Shown in pieces: positions 56,175-64,000 of a stretch of 64,000 bases of DNA (position 1 is the first letter of the stretch; each line of letters begins with the position of its first letter). Location: positions 121,205,105 to 121,269,104 of the forward strand of contig NC_134572.1 of the NCBI RefSeq assembly GCF_050947875.1, in the 5' to 3' direction. Below the pieces are notes generated by a model. It saw only the letters and a list, made by a program, of their open reading frames with translations, was not told the origin of the DNA and did not search any database. The DNA is from Dermacentor variabilis (Eukaryota; Arthropoda; Arachnida; Ixodida; Ixodidae). A program made the translations under genes and the position numbers.

Positions 56175-58070
56175 CACTAGGGAGGGTATCGCAAGAGTGA
56201 AGCGGACGATTTACTCTTCAAAGCGATGTTTTACTCTCGCAACATGTCGAGTGGAGTGAAATGCATTGTTCACTCTGTCAACAATGTGCTTTTGTGTGTG
56301 AGAGTGAAATGTGCTTTTCACTCTGCCCCTCTGAGAGAGAGAGTAGAATGCCCGTTCTACTCGTGCGACAATAGAGAACAAAACGTAGCGTACGCTTCTG
56401 CTTCAACTGTAGGAGGCTAGCCTCGAACATGACGATGTATCACTCACGCACGCTGAGCAAAAAACACACGGTTTTGCATCTAAGAGAACATGCAGCCACA
56501 GTTCAAAGGAATGCGGAGTGAGTGCTCTACTTTTTTCACTCGGAGTTGCTCCACCGCGCGCGCGCTCAACATCTCGGAACAGCACAACACCGGAGAAAGG
56601 TGATCCGTCCAGCGAGCAGCGACGAAGCCCATCCAAGGAAGATCGTGTGTCAGCCATCGTGCGTCGCGGCGAAAACACGACAGTCATTCGTTGTATATAG
56701 CAACAAATTCTCCACGGTAAGGGAATTCTAACTTAGCTGCACATTCTGCGTATATGACATATTATTGGCAGGAAGTCGTCCAGGCGCTTAGCAGACGCGA
56801 TTGACAACGGACTAGGCAAGCGCGCTGTGTCTTTCGATGTCAATCGAAAAAGCCAGTCGTCGCGTTAACTGCGTGTGATTTCATCACTTGCCACTATTCG
56901 TAATAGCTTTGAAAATCGCAAGCGCTGCCAGAACCATTGTGTGTGTAATAATATGTGAGGCGAGAGGACGCTTAAAATGGTTTGTTCACCAGGCCATGAT
57001 TCCGACCCTATGCAGGGAGTGCTTAGCGTGTGTTTTGTGTGTTTTAATTTGTTCATTTTGGCAGTCTACTCTGTACAGAATACTTTTGAAATAAGGAGGC
57101 ACATAACAGAAGGCGTCATTTTGCTGTCGTCATGCTTTCGTTATAAATAAGCCGCGTTCTTGACGGTATCTCGCCCATGGGTAATCTGCGACCACGGAAG
57201 TTACGTGCAGCGCCAGTGCTAGTTAGGAACTTTGCCGCAGGCATTCAGCTGCATGCTGCATGAGGTCAGTTGGGCGCGTTATCTGGACCTTCCTGCAAAC
57301 GCATGCGGAATTCATGTTTTATGCTGAATAAAGTATGAACCCCATATAAGCGATCTTGCGCGCGACAGCTACAAGCGATGCGGTGGAGATGGCTGTCGCG
57401 TTCGCTCGTTGCCTACAAGTCGTACTCCGAGGGAGCGACAATTTTGAGCGACGTCTCCCCGGTGTTGCCGATACGAGAGCAGCAAATACGCGTCAAACTA
57501 GCGTTACGCATGCCGGAGTAAGTTAAGTTCATATATTTTACGGTAAAAAGTAGCATAAAATATTTCTGAAGGTCTTGCAGTAGTTTCCTATGCTTGCACA
57601 TATATATAAATTCAATCGTTTGCTCGTTCCACGCTGCAATCGGTAGTATTTGAGTGATGTACATCCAGTTCCGGCTTCGCGCTATCCGCTAGTCGCTCAT
57701 TGCACTTCCGGGCGACGAGCGACGAATTCTAGATTACTGGAATTGAGCGATCTGTTCAAGCGACGTCTTGTCGCTCGAAGCCGTCGCTCGTCGCCGCCGT
57801 GCGCTAAATGGCTCTCATGCGATTTAGCCCTAAGACTGAACTGTTTTTGCTCATGCATTGAAATGGTGTGATGATATGTCTGATTTTATGTATCCTGGTG
57901 CGGTTTCGAGCACGGTGCAAATCTGAAAGGCTGCTTATGTTTTTGAACTCGGTGAATTGTCAAGCAGCGAGTTGTGCACCGGCATCCAATATAACGGCTG
58001 CTGTGGGGAATTACAATTGCAGGGGCACTTTGCATACGTTTATTGCTTTCGACATGCCTGTGCACTTGCT
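56175..58070 (+). mobile_element. CACTA-like element end with hairpin array
   Basis: Starts CACTAGGGAGGGTATCGC at 56,175, immediately where the U module of copy D is interrupted. CACTA-type termini followed by many short direct and inverted subterminal motifs are characteristic of CACTA (EnSpm) transposons. Here 56,190-56,370 holds successive AGTGAA/TTCACT hairpins. No matching right end (TAGTG) was found before the LINE at 58,075, so the element is one-ended or extends under it. The rest (56,400-58,070) has no recognised transposase; 57,380-57,800 is rich in GAGCGAC/GTCGCTC motifs and may be another element. Confidence 0.5.
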
Positions 58071-58074
58071 AATG

Positions 58075-59305
58075 TTGTGTTGTGTTGGGTTTAATGGCGC
58101 ATAAGCAACTCAGGCTATCATTAGCCGAACGCAAGGTCAAATTTCTTTTTAAAAAGTTTGGTCACCTCAGCGACGATCCTTGTCTGGGCAAGGACTCCGA
58201 GGATCCCAACAAGCTAAAGACCTCAGCCTTCTTCTCAAATATGAGAAGGTGGGTGAGGTGTATACCAAGATGAAGTTGGGGGTAGGCTCCATTTATAGTT
58301 TTTCAATGATACCTGCTTCTTTTAAGAAGCTAATAACATGTGTGGTATCCACAAGTGCATCTTCGCCTAAAATCAATGCTGGTTGAAAGGGAATGTGTTG
58401 AATATAAAACGAAGTGAAGTATTTTTTCCTTAGTGTTTCGAGTTTTACGCATGTTAATAAGATGTGGTTTACAGTAGGTTCATTTCCGCATTTTTCACAG
58501 CAAGGCTTGTCTTGTTTTGTCAGGAGGAAGTTGTGTGTAAGGTGCGTGTGCCCTACGCGAAGGTGACACAAAATTACTTCGATGAAGCGTTCTTGGTGTG
58601 AGCATGTCTTCCATTCTTTTATAACAGGTTTTACTAGGTGTTGTTTATTGGTTACTTCATGATTCCATGTAGTCTGCCATTTATTCCTCAGTTTATGGTT
58701 CACTAATTTCATACAGTCTTTGTAAGGAATTCTTGTTTGGATGATTTTTCTATGTCGAGCTTTCGCTGCACATTCATCTGCTTTTTCGTTGCCACCGATT
58801 ACGACGTGACTGGCCACCCAGCAAAACTTTATGTTGTGTCCTTTTATTGTGGTTTTTCTTATGTTATGTAGGATGTCGCCGATTAATAGTGTAATTGCAT
58901 TTCTAGGGTGCAGTGCTGTTAGTACGCTTAGTGAATCTGTGTAAATTATGCTGTTTTCAATGTTCTCATTTAATATTTTTTCTACAGCTAGAGAGATTGC
59001 GTAGCACTCTGCAGTAAAAATGGATGCACACTGAGGTAGGCGTACCGTTTTTTCCCAAATGTTTTGTATCGCGGCACTGCCAACGTATCCTGCCGATTTG
59101 GAGCCATCAGTATAAAACGCTGCGTATTCCACGTATTTTCCGTTTAGTGCTAAAAATTCTTGTATTAGGTGTTCATGTGGTGTTTTTTTTTTGAAGATGT
59201 GTTAATGTGAAGTCACACACTGAAGGCTGGCAATACCAAGGTGGGAGTGGATCGGGTTCTCGGGCTATCTGAGGCAATGTGTCCCTTACTGCCATCCGTC
59301 TACTT
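58075..59305 (-). mobile_element. RNase H-bearing LINE (I/Jockey-group), 5'-truncated
   Basis: On minus the fragment begins at the duplication boundary with RRMAVRDTLPQIAREPDPLP, the linker between reverse transcriptase and RNase H, continues through an RNase H domain and C-terminal finger, and ends in a 3' untranslated region closing with GCGCCATTAAACCCAACACA. The insertion separates copies D and E; its 5' edge overlaps an AGAGAGAGC stretch shared with copy E. Confidence 0.85.
58293..59192 (-). pseudogene. LINE RNase H and zinc-finger tail, nearly intact
   Basis: A continuous frame of about 295 codons. RNase H motifs are in order: AAFYTDGSK (first Asp), FTAECYAISLAVEKI (Glu), SIIYTDSLSVLTAL (second Asp), CWVASHVVIGGNEKADECAA (last Asp; a Val replaces the usual Gly after SHV). 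The C-terminal half has RFIEVILCHLRVGHTHLTH and the finger CCEKCGNEPTVNHILLTC. The upstream linker (PPWYCQPSVCDFTL) is in another frame. The shift coincides with a 10-base A run (T10 on plus, 59,183-59,192), so one base separates the two parts. No ATG is expected because this is an internal piece of a polyprotein. RNase H would remove RNA from the RNA-cDNA hybrid. Confidence 0.85.
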
Positions 59306-60174
59306 AGAGAGAGCGTCCAGCCACTCGAGCTGCACGATGACCAGCGCTGATTGGTCGGCGCTCATCGAGCCGCGTCTGGCGGTGGGGGCGGCCAGATCTG
59401 GTATCTCTTGAGCGCGCCACCCTCAGCGTCGACGCCGAGCGACGCCTGGTGACGAAACGCGGGAAAGCGCTGAATATGCGGCTGCCTTAAGAGTTGCGCT
59501 CTAGAACACCGCAACAGACACAAAGGCAAAGCGCACAAGGTCCACGGCTGTCTACCGAATTTTGAATGCAAGAGCAATTAGTCAGCTCTTAATAAGTAAC
59601 CCAGATGCCCTTTATCGCGCGTAGCATGAGTTTGCCGCCAATGCTGGGCTTCTAAATAAACGTCATAGTTAGCTCAGTTCAGATCAGTTTATTAGCTTGA
59701 AAGTTAACCGTAGGGGCATTACAGAAGGGGTGGTTTTTTTAAAGAACAGCGAAAACTTCTAACTATAGCGTTTAGGCACTGACAATGAGAACAGGCGGCA
59801 GAAAGCTACTCACCCTATGGATACTAATCAAAACATTTGCCGTAGATATTTTTAGCCCTAAAGAAAGCTTGGTTGCAGAAATTGGTCATTCAACCTTGTT
59901 TTCAGACAGAAAAAAGCGGAAAACAATGAATGTCACCGATTTTCCGCTAAATAACGCGTGTAGCGGCAGTGCCGGGAACTAAAGGATCTGAAGTTTCTGT
60001 GCGGTTATCTGTGCAGGATACCGGCAGAGACAACGGCACCGTCATGCGCGACGAAGTAATGAATGCGATGGCGGCGATGACGTGAAACGCTCAGACATCA
60101 GAAGGAACTTTGAGGCACTGAAGGCACCTGCCTTCTTCTTAGCTCCGTCAAGAAGCGAATGATGCAGGCACACA

Positions 60175-63056
60175 TAGAGGTGTGCGCCGAGACAGCGGTG
60201 CGCCGCCACTGCCGCCGCCGATGTTTCTTGTGCGGGACATCGGCGCGCCGTTTAAATAGCAAAAAAGGTTTCTTCTTTTAACTCATTCAGCTTCGTTTGC
60301 GATGTTGTGTTGTGTTTTTAATTCTTCTACATTTCTCAAGCACATAATCATATCAAGGAGGGGCGCAACGAGAAATACAAACAAAATTATATACCCTGCT
60401 TTCCACGCGTCGGCGCATGCGTGTCGTCACAAGTTCAGCGCACCGCGGGATTCCGAAACTTTTTCTTCAAAAGCGCAATATGGTGCAACGAGAAGAAACA
60501 ACAGGGTCGAAAAGTCGGAATCACTGCTTGAGGGTAGTGGGCACTGCAATTGCGGGAAGATTCCGTGATGTGTCTGAGAACGTCATCAAGGCGAGAGATA
60601 CAACTTACAGCAAGATGGAAATTTCTGGCCCCGATGTGTTTGTGATGCCGGTTGGATGTCTTCGTATTATTCCGGCCGTGTCACTTGAAGGAGTTTTTTT
60701 ACATGTCTATATGTTTAAAAAGTATTTTAGACGTCTACTGAACGGTGCTCTTTCTTTGTAGCATACATATAAAAAATTGCGATCAAGCCACACCGATAGC
60801 TTCACTGAACTGTAAAACAGTTTCTATGTGCAAACTAAAAAAAAATCGTTTTTTCTTTTTCTTTTTTTTTTTACAGCGAAGCTCTTTATGCTTAGGCGAA
60901 ACGCTCGTGGTCCGACCACAGAAACCCTAATGGGGGGTACGAGCTATTGCATTTGTCTTACGTGACTACGGACAATTTTTACGTTGGTTAGATATATAAA
61001 TGCTTGTACATTAAAACAAATTTCATCTACATATTACAGCGAAGCTGTATATGCCAAGGCAAAACGCTCGCGTTCCGACCACAGAAACCCTCTGGTTGGA
61101 AGTGCAGCGCGCCATTGGCTACGCCGATAATGACGTCATTCCTCTCTCTCTTAGCAGAGTGCGTGCGCAGCAGCCTCTGTCCGGATTCGCAGTAGGTTAA
61201 AAAAATGTGTACCTGTATTTATGTCTTTAATTCAATGAAAAATGTGGCCCCGGTGTGTCACTTGGTAACTACAGTGCATAACCACGTCATGAACACTATA
61301 ATTACGCACTAGGAAACATAAATGCGTAAGATTATTCAGGAAGATTTTCATGAACCCGCTGGATTAACACAATGAACCCCTCATTACGCCTCTCGATGCT
61401 AATGATTACGCGACCACAGGGTGCGGGATTTCAAATAAACAATCTGAAAGACCCAAGCCGGATGGGTGCGTAACCTCATTAAGAAGCACAATTAAGACGT
61501 AACCAATATTTGTGGAAGAGTTTAATGCACCGTCGGAATTAACCTAGCGATAAACACCGAGGCCGCAGATACCGTTAGATATATAAATATGGCGAAACGC
61601 TCTTTTTTTTTCGGAAACCTCTTCTTTTTTCTGGAATAATTTCGCGTCCGAGCAATGCCTGCATGAATCTACTCATGCACACTTTGTTCAATCAATTATC
61701 AGATGAGCAGAAAAGAAATTGAGCAAGTTTGTTTTCTACTGCATCACAACATATTTCAACAGAAAGGAATGTTCATCTAGTGAAGAGAAAAAAGTATTTT
61801 GCTTCTTTTTTTCTTCGAAGATAAGGAACGTTATAAGACAAGTTGCATATGCATGATCATCATCAGCCTGGTTACGCCCACTGCAGGGCAAAGGTCTCTC
61901 CCATACTTCTTCCAAATACCTCGGTCATGTACTAATTGTGGCCATGTCGTCCCTGCAAACTTCTTAATCTCATCCGCCCACCTAACTTTCTGCCGCGCCC
62001 TACTAAGCTTCCCTTCCCTTGGAATCCAGTCCGTAACCCTTAATCACCATCGGTTATCTTCCCTCCTCATTACATGCCCTGCACATGCCCCTTTCTTTTA
62101 CTTGATTTCTACTTCGGTGTCATTAACTCACGTTGGTTCCTTCACCCAATCTGCTCTTTTCTTATCCCTTAACGTTACGCCCATCATTCTTCTTTCCATA
62201 ACTCGTTGCGTCGTTCTCAATTTGAGTAGAACCCTTTCCGTAAGCCTCCGGGTTTCAGCCCCGTAGGTGAGTACTGCTTAGACACAGCTTACACTTTTCT
62301 CCCTCATGCACTTTTCTCCCTCAAGAGAAAAGTGTATAATAGCTGTGTCTTACCAGTTGCATATGCAAAGGGAGGTTAATATTCAGAACGAATGATTTCC
62401 CTTATTGTCGAATTGGGAATGCGCGTTATAACATCCGCTGATTGGCCGACGTCAAAAGGCGGTCATTGACGGTTAGTTTTTTTACGTAAGACATATCGTA
62501 CAAAACCAAATCTCATTAAGAACAAACGGAAGTAAGGTTAACCTATCTAGAGATTCTCACGTGCGTCGGTGCTGGCTTAGTAGTTCTAGACAAATTTACT
62601 GGAAATGGAAAAATATCTCATACAAACCGAGGCACAGCAAAAAAGAAAACAGTTGCGACTACGACGCCACAGCAAGGCTCTGCATATTCGTGGTGAGAGT
62701 CACAGTCAACATAGACACTTCTACATATGTGCCCAATTTTTTTTTTAATATGTAGGCTAAGGAGCAAAATACTTACGAAACGCATTGTCTTTCTCTCACT
62801 TTCCACAACTCTGCATTCGGTCCTCTCAGCCCTTAGTAAGAAAAGACGTGAATTTCAACGAATTTACCGAAGAAGGATGTAGCGAAACGGCTTTTTAAAT
62901 TTGTGGTTTTGTTTTCCATGGCGCCTGTGCCGCCACCGCCACCGAAAAATTGGCCGTGCGCCGCCGCCGATGAATATTCGGCGCATCGCCGGTGCCACCG
63001 ATAATAAACGACCACCACGCCTTCGCTGGTCGAAACCGCCACGGCGAACACCTATA
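60175..63056 (+). mobile_element. hAT-like non-autonomous element, copy 2
   Basis: 2,882 bases, same ends and same flanking octamers as the copy at 52,264, because both were duplicated together with their surroundings. Differences from copy 1 are scattered substitutions and short indels, mostly in homopolymers. Confidence 0.75.
61854..62354 (-). mobile_element. RTE-like LINE 3' fragment, duplicated copy
   Basis: Same insertion as at 53,957, with the same 13-bp flanks (61,841-61,853 and 62,355-62,367) and the same terminal hairpin. It was copied by the duplication rather than inserted independently. Confidence 0.8.
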
Positions 63057-64000
63057 TGCACAAAGGCAACTATATACATGTTCGCCACGCAGCAGAACAA
63101 GCGTTGGGCATAAATCGCTTGCGGTAGGTGGCGGGACAGGCATTGTGATTAATATGGCTGCCACGTGATGTCAAAACAGCCTCTTTCTGAAACCATTCGT
63201 AGCAAACATTTGAACAGCACCGCTTGAGGCGTACATTTGCTCTGCATTAACACGTTAGATTAAAGGATATGAAGGAATGTTGAGTGACTTCACAGCCCAA
63301 TGTGCATACTTTACTTGCGCTTAAAACTATATCAAAACATTTATAAAAGTTACAAGTTAACTACAACAAGAGTGGAGGCTTTCTACCATAGCGCAGGTTA
63401 GTAGCGCAAGTTATAGTTTGGCTACATTCACACTGAAGGAAGTTTTGCAGGAGTTCGCAATACTGTAGCTGCTATGTGCGGCCATGTCATATATGCGATG
63501 GTGGTGATGACATCGGAAGAGATTCCTAGGCATTGAAGGCATGCGCCTACTCCCTCGCTCCGTGACCAAGCAATGATACATGTAACTACACATGTTCTTT
63601 ACGCAGCAGAACAAACGTTGCCCGTAAAACGCGTGTGGTGGATGAGTAGGGGGTTGCACTGGCACTGACATTAACAAGACTAACACACGCTTTTTGCAAT
63701 GAAAACGTGTGTGTTCATTTACGTGTAGAGGCGCGTAGGAGCCACGCGAATGTCCCATCATGGCTACTGTTCAAACAATAATGAAATCATGCGGGTGAAA
63801 CGGTTCTTGCGTGCAGCGCATGGACAGTACGCGTTGCTTTTTAATGCTCAAGTATTCTTTGCGAGTACCCCAGGTCCATCACGCGAGAAGCCGTGTGAAA
63901 AGTGTAATGTCTTGTATCTGCAAAAAATGTGTAATTTGTGAATACATTTTTTTATGTTAGTCTAAATGTAGTTGATTGGTAACTTTATAAACGATGAGAA

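Larger units (their letters stand above)
59306..64000 (+). repeat. Large repeat family, copy E (continues past window end)
   Basis: Near-identical to copy D across its full visible length, from AGAGAGAGCGTCCAGCC at 59,306 to the final base, which corresponds to 56,100. It therefore probably continues beyond the window. Confidence 0.9.

Noticed and set aside
63411..63761. A conserved protein in the s2 module (116-codon frame on minus, also at 55,511 and similar at 22,970, 50,318, 11,354)
   Set aside because: Different copies keep different overlapping frames open, which argues for DNA-level similarity rather than protein conservation.

Overview
This window looks like nuclear DNA of a hard tick (Ixodidae, probably a metastriate species). 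I infer this from the repeats. There are several copies of the abundant tick tRNA-derived SINE with its TTTCGCCCCCATC-type core, a second tRNA-like dispersed repeat, a Penelope-like element with a GIY-YIG nuclease, and pieces of I-clade, Tx1-like, CR1/L2-like and RTE-like LINEs. There are also many short terminal-inverted-repeat elements. No bacterial or viral gene organisation is visible. Nearly all the recognisable sequence is repetitive. Host coding evidence is limited to a few short exon candidates.

Layout. 1-11.1 kb: AT-rich spacer with an I-clade LINE 3' fragment (3.8-4.8 kb, minus), one good candidate coding exon (6,382-6,706, plus), a SINE and a Penelope-like element (7.66-9.53 kb) that keeps its GIY-YIG domain and a hammerhead-like 3' motif. 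11.1-28.9 kb: two inverted copies of a large unnamed repeat family (11.16-14.44 kb minus; 22.98-28.92 kb plus). Between them lie a third, damaged copy of a 2.9-kb hAT-like element (14.5-17.3 kb) and a long 'middle' module (17.6-23 kb). 24.8-33.4 kb: three separate THAP zinc-finger sequences, two of them broken and one (32,983-33,147, minus) a clean first exon with a donor site and a promoter-like upstream region. 34-41.5 kb: Tx1-like and CR1/L2-like LINE pieces, SINEs, a Harbinger-type MITE and a possible solo LTR. 42.1-64 kb: three successive units of the same large repeat family. The last two (51.39-56.17 and 59.31-64.0 kb) are a recent direct duplication. They are separated by a CACTA-like element end with a hairpin array and by an RNase H-bearing LINE fragment.

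The most informative property of the window is that it carries filled and empty versions of the same insertion sites. Alignments done by eye between repeat copies show insertions with recognisable target duplications: TTAA, an 8-bp hAT-like duplication, a 13-bp LINE duplication, an 11-bp Penelope duplication, and a 6-bp TACATA duplication. The TA, TAA and CAG duplications are read from the flanks, and only for CAG does another repeat copy in the window supply comparison sequence. This gives a relative history. The large repeat family amplified first, the hAT-like element entered it, an RTE-like fragment entered the hAT-like element, and the composite was then duplicated.

How genes work together: no pathway or operon can be read here. 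The three THAP sequences may be related (host THAP genes and/or P-element-like transposase remnants), but only one half-domain exon looks intact. All coordinates of repeat edges are by-eye estimates, usually good to about 20-50 bases except where a target duplication fixes them.
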